Assembly: GCA_029449245.1 (NCBI GenBank)
Contig: JANATF010000001.1
Coordinates: forward strand, 3,782,001 to 3,846,000
Direction: 5' to 3'
Source of the DNA: Mortierella alpina
Taxonomy: Eukaryota; Mortierellomycota; Mortierellomycetes; Mortierellales; Mortierellaceae
Length of the DNA: 64,000 bases
Numbering within the stretch: the first letter of the stretch is position 1; each line of letters starts with the position of its first letter. This document shows positions 36,419 through 52,018 of the stretch, piece by piece. A model generated the notes under the pieces. It saw nothing but the letters and a program-made list of their open reading frames with translations, was not told the DNA's origin and made no database searches. Position numbers and translations under genes: made by a program.

Positions 36419-39400
36419 CATCAACAGAGTTCAGTAAACAGGAACAACACACGGTGGGATTCGTATTTTTTATGCATCAGGTCAGTCCATGCGTTGTGAA
36501 TCTAGCCAAGGTAATGGATGTGGTTTTTTTTTCTCACAGTGTCATTTTCCTCTCACTTGTCCCTGCAACGTAAGACGGTAGTTTGTAGAGCCAAAAAAAA
36601 GCAGGGGCCACACCATTTTGTACCTCCATACCCTTGTCGCAGATTGCTCTCCAGGTTCTTGGTCCTACCCCACAAACCACACGGGCGCGTTCATGGACAG
36701 TACATGTTTGTACTCAGTTGGAGCGTGCACCGTGTTCGGTTAGCGCCAGGTAGTGAGAACACCGAACCCTCTCGTCCAATTTTCGAAGGAAACCTAACGC
36801 GTACTCTGTCGTGATTTAAGAGAATGAGCGCTTTCGTAACTGAATAGCCTCGAGGCCAAGGCTCCTTTTTGCAACAACACCGGCCACCGGTCTAGTCGTG
36901 GCTCCCAAGGCTGTAAATGTGAACGCGCCAAAGTGCAGCATAGCCATATCAAGTCCTCTCTACAGTATTGCAGATTTGTATTATCTGTCGCATTCTTTCT
37001 TTTCCCCTGAGTCTAACACACCTTTGAGCAAGAGATTCTTGTTCTCTAGCAATTCCTTCTATTGAAGTGCGAAGAATGATCCAGGCACCCCCTTGCAGGC
37101 TGACATTTCTATCGATCCTCTCTGTTAGCCAGGTATCTTCACAAGACTCTAAAGAGGATTTATACCAATCAAAGGTCAGAAAGGTATCGGGATCATCTGG
37201 AATCGACAAGACGTTAGTTCGGATGGTGCGTGTTGGCCAGCCTTGAAGATTTTGTTTCCAGATGACCAGAACTTGAAGGGAAAGATTTAGTATGCAGTAA
37301 TGTGCCGAAAATGGCGCCTTCTAATACCACCGCTCACTCCAAAGGATTTGTATGACCTCTTAGCGTCGTTACTGCTCCGAAAGAATCGAGACTACCCTCA
37401 GCATCTCTTTTGTTTGCTTTTTCTCGGACGTACCAAGATGCATGTAACTGGCTTTTATTTTCTTTACATTGCAAGTATGAGAGTATTGATATTTCAGGCT
37501 GGTAGACAAGTGAAATACTTCAGAACCAGATCTTTGAACAATGGACCTTGATGAAGCCCTCAATGCCAACGGCATGATCTTGCTTCTGACAGGGGAAACA
37601 GAAATACTCTTATGGTAGACACGAGGCAGTCCTCAGAAGACTGTAAAACGATGCCAGGGTAAACCAACGATTAGCCGAGATGGATACCAAACATTGGCAT
37701 ATGGTTCATGCTTAAAGACTACCTCCTCTTGTTGTTGGCATGACGAATTGTGCCAAAAATGAAGAAAAGACAAGGTCCAGTGTGCAGATTCATGCTTGCT
37801 CGGCATATTTGCATAGATGTTGTTGTTCAGGGTCCTGCGAGGCAACATTATACAATACTTTCTACCAATCAATGCGGACTTCTCGAGAAGATTGACTCGA
37901 CCGACGCGTCGTCGTCTCATGGTCGTTTGATCACTCGTCCCAGCGACATTTCCTACACCCTAATGGTCGGGACGCTACCTGTCGTGTTGATAGCACATGA
38001 AGAGTACGAGTGAGCGATAGATCAACGCTGATGAAAGGATGCGGGTGCTAAAGGCGCATAGGTAAAGACCGACCATCCTCATCGTGGAGTAACTGAACCA
38101 AAAAAACAAGAAATAATTACGTGTCTTCTTCCGGACACTCTCAGCAGAAGATGGCAACAATATTAAATAACAGTAACAGCGGCGTTATCCACCTTGTGTC
38201 TATTCCATTGCCAACGAATACGTAGAAGGATCACGCCCCGTACTGCAACGTGCGCGCAAGATGGTCATTACTTGGCACTCACTTCATTTTATTACTGTGA
38301 AGCAGCCAGGGCAAGAGAGAATTGGACCGATTATTGCCTCTTCTCCAAGTCCAGAACCACCAGCATGGCACGCATTGAGTAATCGAAGTGACAGATGACA
38401 ATGGAGCACGCGACGAGGAGATGAACCGTTGAGAAAAGGGACTAAATGCACCGCATCGAGGTCCCTAGAGCCGGCATCTTGGTCGACTTATTAGCCAGTG
38501 ATCATAGTATCTAGGGAAAGGGGGGTGGTGGAGGAGAAGAGGGGGCAAGATTGATCAACGGTCTAGTTCAAAGCGGGTGATCAGTGGTAAACAGAGATAG
38601 AAGGCCTGGACAGCCATACAGAGCGAGAGAGTCCTATGTTTCCTGGCAGCGACAGAGATTAAAGACCACATCGTGGAAATGATCACCATGGGTCGCCAAG
38701 ACGTCGTAGCGGTAGTTTCGCAAATGATATAATCCTTTATTCTCCGTGGATGCATTGCCCAGCTAACAAATAGCATCGTAATAAATCAGAGAGGAAAGCG
38801 GGGAGGTCCAACACCATGCAGTTCATTCAGTGCTTGAGAGCAAGGGTCCTTCAGCACCTGTTGATGCACCTTTTATGCACAACGAAGAAAAAAGAACCCT
38901 CTTCAATAACAAGCACCCTGCTCGACTCGGAGCAATAACAAAACTTTGGTTCACTTAGTGCTCAACGCACACAACCGCAAATAGACAGATCTGTGGAGCA
39001 AGGGAGATCTATTTCCTTGATTGAGAACTGACCACCGCTGGGCAGCCAGTCCAGCTTGTCCTAAAAGCGCGTAAAGGGTATTGGGTTGAGCGCCATTTAG
39101 GTTTGCCAGACTCACGTCGACAGCCCAATGGCTTGAGCGCTGACTCCTTGGACCTCAGCTAATCGCTACTGCAGAGGGTAACGGAGCCCACAGAGTGCCA
39201 AAGAAAGAGCTAAGGCACCCGCTCGGGGAGGTGAGAGGACTGGAGACGGGATTAAAACACTCAACGAAACTTCGATGAGATAAGTAGAGCCTTTTCCTCC
39301 ACTATTGTCCGAGCCCCTTCCGGCCCCCTCTCCTTGGAAAGAGAACCTTACGTTGTGGGATCTTTGAAGAAGGTTAACGAGGGGTAAGAAGAAAATCGCT

Positions 39401-40741
39401 GTTTCGCTTTCATTTCCCAACCTTCGATTTCTTCATTTCTTTCTGGTTCTTGCTATCAGGACAATAGTCAGATGAGGCATAATCAAGGGGACAGGCAGGA
39501 TGAGTAGAGGTGTTTGGTTCTAGCGAGCCACCGATAGAAGACGCAAAAGTGAGCTAGGTGGATCATTGTCGAGTTGATATCGATGTTCGCAAAACCAAGG
39601 AGCTGTTTTCAAACAGCCTGCTTCCTGCCATCCCGCTCGGCAAGCTGATATTTGTCAAAATAAAATAACCATTCTCGTTGATACGACCATTGATGTGATT
39701 GCAACGACCTTTTACCAGAAAAATGAAAGCCCCGTTGAGCCATGACCAAAGTATTTCTTGGCAAACTCATAGCCAACCTAACGATGCCCGTCATTTGATA
39801 TGTAATCTCTTCAGGTCGCGTGGATATAGAGAAAGGCTGTGACTATGAGATCCGTATTCAAAGCCAGTTGCGAATGCCTTGCAACACTATACACCAAGTT
39901 GTAGATGTTCGAGACCAACGCTCCCTCAGGGTGCCATCGTTTTTTTTATGGAACATGGGTGCAGAAGCACCCGTTGAACAGAACGGGAGAGTTAGAGCCA
40001 CCGAGGCGGCAGTGAGGTCGGTGCGAGCGTCCGTTCGCAAAGACAGAGGCTCACAGTGTGTAGCAGAACATGGCCGAACACGACTGGCCACAAAAAAAAA
40101 GAGCGAATTCGGGATTTGGTGGAGGAAGAGCGCAGTGGTCTTTCGGCTTCTGATACATGTAACAGTTGATACAGTCGTGTGCTGCGTACAGTAAACAAGC
40201 GCTGCAGCTCCAAGCGCAACACTACAATACAAAATGAATAGAGCAGCACGCACTCAGAAAGATAGAGGCAAGATAAAGAGGACGAGACCGAATGTAAAAA
40301 TAAAGGACTCGTAATATTTTTAGAGTACACGCCCTCTCTATTGAACTCAATTGAATGAGTACTCAATTCAATCCAGCCCATCTGTCCTGATCCCTTTCCT
40401 TCACTCTTTCATCCTATATCGTCCATTGTGTTCGGTCCATATGGTCTTTTTTGTGTCCTCGCGGTGCGACCTGACTCGACACACGCTCGAGGCAAAAAAG
40501 AGTACAAAAGGGACCTTCAGAGGCCCACTCACCTCGCCTTTTTTTTTCTCACCTTCACTTCTCAGCACCATCATTCGCCAGCGTACCTGCTTTATCCTCT
40601 TCTTCTCGCTTCAACCTTGCGCCTGCTTGTCCACACCGAACGATATCATTACTCCTCTGTCGTTCTGTACTTGCCCTCAAACCCATTCGCCCGTCGCCTT
40701 TACCCCTCGCTACATAAACCCTGTAGTTCTCTGCTTTGTAA
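36419..40741. other. Gene-poor region, right half
   Basis: Over 4 kb without a gene I can support. A minus-strand stretch near 37290-36949 reads for about 110 codons (including FLTFDWYKSSLESCEDTWLT) and another frame lies at 37920-37633, but neither has a recognised family or convincing splice links. From about 40380 to 40740 the sequence is CT-rich and is the likely leader of the C2H2 gene. Confidence 0.4.
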
Positions 40742-42025
40742 ATGACGGCCTCGCTGCTCTCTTCCACACCCTTCGCCCAGGCACAGACCAAGGACACCTC
40801 ACAGTCACGCCCCTGCTATCAGCAATACAGCCAATCAGTCCCCTTCTGCCCTCAAACCCAGAACGCGCTTCACCACCAGCAAGCGTCCTCCTCGCCAACC
40901 ATGTCTTACTCGTCTGCCTCCTCGTCGCCCTCTCCTTCTCAACAATTCCACCATATGCAAATACTTGGCAACCACCCTGTTTCTCCTCAAGTCGCGTACA
41001 CGTTTTTGGATAGCCACCAGGTTTCCGGAAACGTCCTCTTTGCCGACACCGCTACTACTTCTTTGATGGCCGTCGACTCGATCGGTGCCTCGCCTGCTGC
41101 AGAGGACTGCCAGGCCTCAAACCAGTACATCTACTCACAGCAAGGACAGCACCACCAGCGAATCAAGGCCGAGTTCCCGAACGACCAATTTGCCGCGATT
41201 GCTCACTCGTACATGTCGTCAATGGCCCGCTCGTTCTCAGATCAATCTCTCCCCAACGTTTATAATAACGCTACCGCGGCAACAGGCGCTGGCAGTAGCA
41301 CAGGCATCACAATCAAGTCAGAGATGTACGACTCCCCAGTGATGTACGCTCATCATGGCATGTACGAGGACGAATACACGAGTAGTGAGAGCATGTACTC
41401 TGCTCAGATGAACCAGCACCACCCCAATCATAACTATTCGACTAGCTCGCTATCCACATTGTCCGACGGCTCCTCTTGCTCATCCTCGTCAATGTCGCCC
41501 CGCTCGCCCATTGCACTATCAAGAACCACAAGCGAGCCAGTCATGACTCCTCTGTTCCAGCAGTCCGCGACAACGACTATGCCGACGTCGTCCTCGATGG
41601 GCGATCTAGCCATGAACCACATGAATATGAACGGTATGCCCGACAGCATGCTCATCAATATGGTCAAGCCCACCCCGAAGCGGTCGCGCGGCCGACGCGT
41701 CTCCACCAGCCAGCCAGACAACGTCTCGGGCGGCAAGTTATTCACATGCCACTTTGATGACTGTGGAAAGATCTTCAAGCGTTCCGAGCACCTCAAGCGC
41801 CACGTCCGCTCCATCCACACGCAAGAGAAGCCCTTCGGATGCCCAATCCACAACTGCACCAAGCGCTTCTCAAGGTCCGACAACCTAAACCAACACATCC
41901 GTATCCACCGTCATAACAATAACGAGAGCGCAGCTTCAAGAGGTGCCCATGACAAGTCTACTAGGTCTTTTGCATCCTTTACCCCCTTCCTGCACGGCTA
42001 CTCAGGCGACCTCATTACCATGTAG
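40742..42025 (+). CDS. C2H2 zinc-finger transcription factor, Msn2/4-like
   Basis: Nuclear regulator; single exon, 427 aa. About 330 residues of Ser/Gln/Thr-rich disordered sequence precede two C2H2 fingers: C336-X4-C341...H354-X4-H359 and C367-X4-C372...H385-X3-H389. The fingers are joined by TQEKPFG. The recognition helices ([15 protein letters not shown] and [14 protein letters not shown]) are of the Msn2/Msn4 type, which read the CCCCT stress element in yeast. Binding to the same site here is inference. A basic KRSRGRR patch before the fingers could be a nuclear signal. The start is preceded by a long CT-rich leader. AATAAA-like signals follow near 42226. Confidence 0.88.
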   Translation: MTASLLSSTPFAQAQTKDTSQSRPCYQQYSQSVPFCPQTQNALHHQQASSSPTMSYSSASSSPSPSQQFHHMQILGNHPVSPQVAYTFLDSHQVSGNVLFADTATTSLMAVDSIGASPAAEDCQASNQYIYSQQGQHHQRIKAEFPNDQFAAIAHSYMSSMARSFSDQSLPNVYNNATAATGAGSSTGITIKSEMYDSPVMYAHHGMYEDEYTSSESMYSAQMNQHHPNHNYSTSSLSTLSDGSSCSSSSMSPRSPIALSRTTSEPVMTPLFQQSATTTMPTSSSMGDLAMNHMNMNGMPDSMLINMVKPTPKRSRGRRVSTSQPDNVSGGKLFTCHFDDCGKIFKRSEHLKRHVRSIHTQEKPFGCPIHNCTKRFSRSDNLNQHIRIHRHNNNESAASRGAHDKSTRSFASFTPFLHGYSGDLITM

Positions 42026-42318
42026 ACCGTTTTTTTTTTATTTTTTTCTTTTTTCTTGTTCTTTGCCTTTTCTTGTCTGCTCCCGCTGCTTGTCTCCTAT
42101 TACGTTTTCTTTTGTTTCCCATTGCCCTTTGCTGTAACTCTAGAGTCTTTTTCTTTTGTTTGCTTTTGTACTCATAAATTGCTCCTGTGCAAATATACCA
42201 GAGTCTCGTCCATCCGTCAAGGCCATAATAAAAAAAAATCGATATACAAAAAAAAGTGCTCTGTAGCATCGAGAGAGAAGACTCCTTGTTATTACAATTC
42301 GATTACCTAGACCTCTAT

Positions 42319-45200
42319 TCATCGTCTAGGCTCATCGAGTCGTCTCTTTAGCTCCTGGATCGTACTAAGACCGGCATCTGTCAGTGTGGAATGTGCTTCT
42401 GAGGACGTCGACGCAGGGGGTGTGTTGTGAGCCTCGACATCTACAGGTTGGGAGAACACTTCATCTAGGCGCATCGCAATGATAAATATATATGTACGTT
42501 AATGCTTGATCTCTGAGCCAGGTGCGATAGTCGAAACGAGCGTGAACAGAGAAACCGAAGCGCAGCGGCCTCATCTCCCCCACACTGACTATACATACCA
42601 ATCCAAGCTCTGACAGCTGGCTCTGCATCTGACTTCTTGATAACCTCGATGATCTCCTGAATCATTTGTCCCATGGCCTCCACAAACTTGTTTGAGTAAG
42701 GCCCTTCTACCATCTCAAGCACTCGCTTGACAAAGTGAAGTCCCAGCGACTGATCCATTTTACGGACACGAACTCGTACGTAGTCTAGGGCGGGCATCAC
42801 GTAATTCAATTGCATCAAGTAGATCATCCTGTCCAAGATGGACTTGCGATATGTCATCTACGGATAGGAAATCGACAAGAGAGGGAGGGAGAGGGAGAGA
42901 GAACAACACAAAACACCGCATAAGTAAGAGGATCATGGGAGAAAACAAACATTGAGAAAATAAGGATAGGACTGAAGGGTCTAGGGCGCAATCAGCCATC
43001 GATTTACCATGATCTCAGGGTTCAGTTCCAAAGGAGCCTCGAAAAAGTCGATAAGAGTGGCGAAAATCTCAGCCTGCTGTAAGGGATGCTTGTAGGCCAT
43101 CTAGTTTTTCGACATCATAGTCAAATGAGAGAGAACATTGCTAACGTTAAGTGTACACTCTCGGGAACTAAAAGGCCAAATTTGGTGTTGGCACGCCTCG
43201 TTCCTCCAAGGGAGCGTCACAATCACAGCTTACCTCTTCAATCAGAAGCAGTGGAACCGGGACCTCGTGGCTTCTGAAGTATGTCTCGATATAACTCGTC
43301 TCCTTGATGACGAACTGGATCCAATAGAGTAAAGCCATTGATACGACGGGTGTCCTACAACAAGGAACACATATACATCAGCACAAATGTCATGCAATCG
43401 CAACACACACGCCCGATAGTGTCAGCAGAGGATTATTCCGACACTTACTCAATTGCAACCAAAAGATTGTTGAGAATAGGAATGATATCGGTTCCTGCTG
43501 TCCTTTTTGAAAGCGTGTCCTCCAGCGCACTTAATGCCTCGTATGTCGTTTGCACTTCCGATGTATCTGTCGTACCGTTTTCATTTTCCTGGGCACTGGC
43601 CGCGTACGCCATCAACCAGAGATACTTTTCCTTATGATCCTGTTTGACCATACCACCTTCGAGACTTGGCACGAAAATGGAGGACAGCATAATCTCTAGG
43701 AGGCAGTAACGCAGCAGCGTTAATATAGTACGTACATCATTACCGCTTTGCAAAGCACAAACGGTGGACTATGTTTGAGCTTACCAAAAAAGTCTGGATC
43801 GCGCAAAAAGTACATCGATGGAGGATTTTCGCTGCTATACGCTCTATGAAGCTGGGACATTCAAAGTAAGTTAGTTTTTACGAAACGAGCCGATGTAAAT
43901 AAGGATACGCCTAATAACATCTAAATGAGGCCTCACCAGTAGGACATCTCCAGGTGAAGGGACGCGTGATTGAAGGATGGCTGAAATTGCGCTTGCTACG
44001 GTTGATGAGGCTCCTGCCAATAACATCCGTAATGTTGATACCAACGGTGGTCTAATTGAGTAATTGATAAAAAGAAAGTGCGACGTGATTAGGAGGCGGA
44101 ACTTTGACGAGCAACTGCTGTCCACAGTAAGAGAGGGTAGCAGAATGGTTCTCCTGTGCGTACTTGTTGAACTTTTCCAGAACGCCTGATTCCAGTTCCT
44201 TCGATATCCGCTTCAAAGGCAACCCCCTATCCGTCTTCATCAGACGGAAGAGTAGAATCTGAGTGTATAGATATGTGTGCTCGCTTTGACAGCACACTTT
44301 CTACTCGTTGAATCAGGACGAGAAGACTACAGGTATAAGTAGACACATTTTTGAAAGGGAGAGAGAGAGTCGACTGTTGACATGTGCCTCAAGGATGACT
44401 TACTATCAGATCAGGCAAACGTTCCAGTAGTCCAACATCATCCTCCTCTCTCAGCTTGTCCAAAGAATCCAACAGTACTCCAGAAAAGACGTTAACAAAT
44501 GTGGATGCTGTTGCCACACTTGCAATTTCGCCTTGATATCCTGCATCGGAAATACGCTATAAGGTTGATGGATCAAAATCAATACATATTCTTCAAGTGG
44601 GATATCGTCCACTACAAGGGTCCTTTGACGCATCCACGCATACCTGAATAGCGAAATTGAGAAGTTGGCTCTTCTGGTGCTTCTCAGACAGCTCGTAGAT
44701 GACTGATCTCCAGAAAGGTTGCTGGATCATGTCCATAAGCCAAGGCGGTGTCAGCTAGTTTGCAGAGTCATTCCGGTACGAAACGAGTCAGAACTGCGTT
44801 AGAAGACGAGGAGGAGCGAGAAGCAAGTCGGAGATCCTCTGAAGATTAAGGTCCGAATAGCTGTGATAATGTGAATGGAAACTGGGCGTCATAAGCTTAC
44901 AGATCCGTCCATGAAAGACTTGTCTACACTCTCAGTGTCAAAGCGCTCCATGAGTTGTTCCTTGAGGACATCCTGAATGACCTCTACAGGGTCAATATCG
45001 AACTCCAGCGACCACTCTGACATCAAGTTGCACATCTCTGGCATGCCGACATAGCTGTTGGAAAGCGAGTTAACGAGTTGAAGTGGCTGACCGCCTCCAT
45101 TGAGGTACACTGTAATCATGGCTCCGATCTTTGGCTCCAGAATTGCATCGGGAGCCTGCAGTGCCTGCAGCCCTGGTGCACCTTCCGGTCCTGTGGCCAT
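42319..45200 (-). CDS. NELFCD: Negative elongation factor subunit C/D (TH1) homologue
   Basis: In animals NELF-C/D is a core subunit of the complex that holds RNA polymerase II in promoter-proximal pause. Eleven exons (high to low): 45200-44901, 44754-44644, 44556-44404, 44300-44164, 44051-43937, 43851-43785, 43695-43449, 43354-43234, 43100-43008, 42857-42599, 42464-42319; 582 aa (human 590). Co-linear similarity runs along the whole protein: ILEPKIGAMITVYLNGGG, TPPWLMDMIQQPFWR, RISDAGYQGEIASVATAS (human LISDAGYQGEITSVSTAC), SEHTYLYTQ, VKQDHKEKYLWLMAYAAS (human INQDHKHKYIHILAYAAS), ETPVVSMALLYWI, KSILDRMIYLMQLNYVMPAL. All joins are in phase. The C-terminal ~45 residues are disordered. Confidence 0.9.
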
Positions 45201-45661
45201 GGCTGTGGTTTTCTAATAGAGACCATTCGAAAAGAGTAGAAGGCTTGCAGGGTCAATGCTTTGCGTCTGCACCGCTGAAGGAACAAAGCCTGACTGATCG
45301 CGTCGCATGTTGCAGAAAAGTCGAGCAGGCTTACAGATGTCATTATGGGTGGACAGGGGACTCCTCCGTGTTTGTCGTTTTCTTTTCCTGCAGAGTCCTG
45401 AGCTTGCTCCTGCAATCTATTCCTATACTGATGCGCGTTCGTGGACGAGTGGATGTGTGGTGATGAAAGAGCGCTCGACAGTATGCAGCCGCATAAAAAG
45501 CCCTTTCCCCGCCGCACTAGAAAAATAAAAGCCACGCGGGTGAAAAAACTGGCTCTCTCTAAGTGCAAGGACGCAGCCTGGTACAGCTTGGTGCAGGCCG
45601 TGGCCGTTTGGCTATTGCCGCCAGCTACATGGCACCACGCAAAGAAAGGCTGGATCCTCTG
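45201..45661. other. Divergent promoter region, NELFCD (-) / large ORF (+)
   Basis: Upstream sequence shared by NELFCD and the disordered protein. No RNA gene or repeat seen. Confidence 0.45.
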
Positions 45662-45669
45662 TATAAATA
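45662..45669 (+). promoter_or_regulatory. TATA box of the disordered-protein gene
   Basis: TATAAATA lies 197 bp upstream of the start codon at 45859 and is followed by a pyrimidine-rich leader. Confidence 0.5.
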
Positions 45670-45858
45670 CACTCCTTCGGGGTCAGCTAAAGGTTCCTCC
45701 TCTGCTCTCCACTCTCGATTAGCATCCACACCTATCAGGCCACAAAGCAAAATCCACACGTCCCGAGAACCATTCATATACATGCCCTCCTCTTCACCTT
45801 TTCTTATCACAACCCTCTACCGCACCATAGTTTGCAATCCAAACAAAGTCTGCCCCAA

Positions 45859-48381
45859 ATGCAACGCTCTGGCAGAGACCCGCCCGCCTTCATCGAGCAA
45901 GGCTCCAGTACTACGACTGGCAATGCCAGCCGAGCGACGTCCTCTCGCTCCGCGACAATGCCACAGCAACGGTTCCGCAACCTCATCACTCCTCCTCCAC
46001 GACCCGCTGCGACCGTTATCCTTCCTTCTGCAAGCTCTTTTGAATGTGATCAGCGTCGAGTGCGATTTCCTGAGGGCCACACGATCATCCTCCGCTACGA
46101 TGCCAATGCACCTGTCAGCTCTAGACCGTCTAGCCAACAAGGATCCCATCCGCCCTCCACCAGATCCAACCTTGCACTGGACTTCGTCTTGGATCTGGAA
46201 GAGGGCCATTACTCAGACACAACAACTGAAGACAAATCGTCAAGCTCTGACCATGACTCTGAATCTCAGGAGAGCGCACCTTCTTTCCAAACTGACATAA
46301 CCAACATGACACGTAAAAAACTTGATAGCTTTCCAGAGCACCACCATCGCAGAAGACCCACTTCGCTACCCGTGCCAAATCGCCGCCATCCATCTCAAGA
46401 ACAGATCGTCCGCCAAACTCATACCTCGCATGCGAGGTGGAGCAACATCATACCCAGCCGCTTGCCATATGTGTCTCGTCGCAAGGAACCAAGCGATGAC
46501 GATCTGGCGGATGCCCGTAACCAGCAGCAGGCTTTCTCATACACACTGTCAGAAGACGAGGAAATCCATAATGGCGACTGCGTAGCCTCTTCTAGCAACA
46601 GCCTAGAGAGCTCGGCCTCGGATGAGCCCATATTTGCAATGGATGAGATCTACGAGTACACCGAAAGACCAAACTCAACCGATCGGTCTGAGAAGCCAGA
46701 GAGATATGGCCTACTCGAGAATTCAGGACGACCTTTTAGAACCAGTAGATCTAACATGCCCGAGAGACACCAACCTTCTCTCCAGTCGATTCCTGAGCGA
46801 GACGCTTTCTTGCCTGGTCATCGACATTCATCGCTGACTTCTAGTGGGTTCTCGGCCAGTACATCATATAGTTCAGCTGCATCACGGAAGCCAACTCGGC
46901 CGAATCATGACCTCAGCACGAATCACGGCCAAGGAACTAGCATGCAGGCGGCCCCCAGGAGATCCAACCTAACCAGCTCCTTGGCGGGACTCAGTCGCAT
47001 CTCAGGCATGGCCCATACCGTGGTAACACGTCCTACTCAGACTACAGAGGTCGCATCAATGGCCAGCAGAAGTGGACGAAAGTCCACTAATCGCCTGAGA
47101 CACAGTGCACCACCGGCACCCAGGACAACTCACGGTCCATGCCGGTCTACAGAGACAAATGAACCGCAACATGCCACCCGAACTTGCCACCCGGTCTCTC
47201 CAGCAGGCAGCTGCAGGAACCTTGTCTTTCTTCCAACCTCGTATCCCTCGCAGCAAGCATTCAGCCCTGAGGCCGTCATCTACCAGTGCTCCACATCCAA
47301 CAATAGGATCTTGCAACACCACTCCCAAGCCATGTTTGGGCATCAGGCATATACCCCGCCTTCATCCTCGTCCACTCGCTCATCGCCGAGGGTGCTCAAC
47401 ACTGCGCCACCAGCTTACACTCCACGACGCGAACAACTGCTAGAGGAGTCATTTGAGGAGAGATTCAGCCAAGGCGCTCATCGCACTAGAGAGCCTTCGT
47501 CGACAGTCGAATATACCCCTAACCCTGATATGCTGGCAACATCTCCTCCTGCGATAACTCCACGCCGTCGTCCCCTGTCTGAACAGCTCTATTCCCAGAT
47601 GTCGATGATGCGCACCAGGCCCAATGCGAGGAATCGAAGTGGCCTGTCATGGGACGCCCTAGCTGCCTCGCGCTTACCGCCGCATATTCCTTTGCAGAGC
47701 TCCGCCCCCCAGATGGCTACGTCCTCATGCTGCCCACCACAGCAGCAGCCCGCCATGCCCACAGTACCTTCTCGGATGGCGGCCAAGAGGATGACAGCCC
47801 CACCTAGACCTACGAGGCCACCCCTTGACCCAACTCTCACGCCATTCACACCAAACCGTGAGACGAACTCAAGACCTAAGTCCCAGTCTTCAGGATATCT
47901 CACACCCTCGCAGTCCCCCGCGTCCTGCCAATGGTTGGTCAATCCGAACACAGCCGCTTCCTTCTCACCATCCGCTTCTTCTTCAACTCCCTATGAGCGA
48001 CTTCCAGAGTCGATCCTGGCAGCCTTCCCGCAAATACCTTTAACCGTTCCACCTCTGCAGCCGTGCAGGAAGTCTTCAGGCTCGGTGTTGGTGCCTACGA
48101 ACAGAAACAGATCCGCGCGAGCATCCTTACCAGAGAGTCCAACATTAGGCGCTGCTTTGGGAACGCGCAAAGTGGCGATGCAGACTGCGATCGAGAATCA
48201 GCTTCAAGATAGAGCGGTAGGGGCCAGCTTGAATGCGGGTCAAGTGGGTCAAGCAAGTAAACATCCAAATCGGCTACCATTGAAAACCGCATTGAAGAAC
48301 CCGTTCAAGAATATGTTCAATGGGAACTTTCTCAAAAAGAAGGACAAGGGCGCAGACAAAGGAAAGGAGAGAAAGGAGTGA
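45859..48381 (+). CDS. Large disordered Ser/Pro/Arg-rich protein with RVxF-like motif
   Basis: Unrecognised single-exon protein, 840 aa from the first ATG in a long open frame. Almost all of it is low-complexity (Ser, Pro, Arg, Thr), with repeated TPRR/PPAYTPRREQ-type segments in the second half. It ends in a basic tail, PLKTALKNPFKNMFNGNFLKKKDKG. Near the N-terminus, R66-R67-V68-R69-F70 in DQRRVRFPEGHTIILRYD matches the RVxF docking motif for protein phosphatase 1. This segment also looks like the only part under sequence constraint. A regulatory or scaffold role is possible but not shown. It converges on MCM6, with 113 bp between the stop codons. Confidence 0.72.
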   Translation: MQRSGRDPPAFIEQGSSTTTGNASRATSSRSATMPQQRFRNLITPPPRPAATVILPSASSFECDQRRVRFPEGHTIILRYDANAPVSSRPSSQQGSHPPSTRSNLALDFVLDLEEGHYSDTTTEDKSSSSDHDSESQESAPSFQTDITNMTRKKLDSFPEHHHRRRPTSLPVPNRRHPSQEQIVRQTHTSHARWSNIIPSRLPYVSRRKEPSDDDLADARNQQQAFSYTLSEDEEIHNGDCVASSSNSLESSASDEPIFAMDEIYEYTERPNSTDRSEKPERYGLLENSGRPFRTSRSNMPERHQPSLQSIPERDAFLPGHRHSSLTSSGFSASTSYSSAASRKPTRPNHDLSTNHGQGTSMQAAPRRSNLTSSLAGLSRISGMAHTVVTRPTQTTEVASMASRSGRKSTNRLRHSAPPAPRTTHGPCRSTETNEPQHATRTCHPVSPAGSCRNLVFLPTSYPSQQAFSPEAVIYQCSTSNNRILQHHSQAMFGHQAYTPPSSSSTRSSPRVLNTAPPAYTPRREQLLEESFEERFSQGAHRTREPSSTVEYTPNPDMLATSPPAITPRRRPLSEQLYSQMSMMRTRPNARNRSGLSWDALAASRLPPHIPLQSSAPQMATSSCCPPQQQPAMPTVPSRMAAKRMTAPPRPTRPPLDPTLTPFTPNRETNSRPKSQSSGYLTPSQSPASCQWLVNPNTAASFSPSASSSTPYERLPESILAAFPQIPLTVPPLQPCRKSSGSVLVPTNRNRSARASLPESPTLGAALGTRKVAMQTAIENQLQDRAVGASLNAGQVGQASKHPNRLPLKTALKNPFKNMFNGNFLKKKDKGADKGKERKE

Positions 48382-48494
48382 ATCCTACCCTGTGATTCTG
48401 CCGTAGGGCTTATGGGTGCATGTCATAGAGCATTATATACATACCGCTTCAATTACAATACTTTTAATGCTTTCCAAATTGTCCATGGGGTGTT

Positions 48495-52018
<3,524 letters not shown>

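Noticed and set aside
44052-44163. Read-through of NELFCD exon 4 to the stop after QLLN
   Set aside because: The GTACGC donor after 44164 puts exon 5 (PPLVSTLRMLLAGA) in frame, while the read-through loses all downstream similarity.
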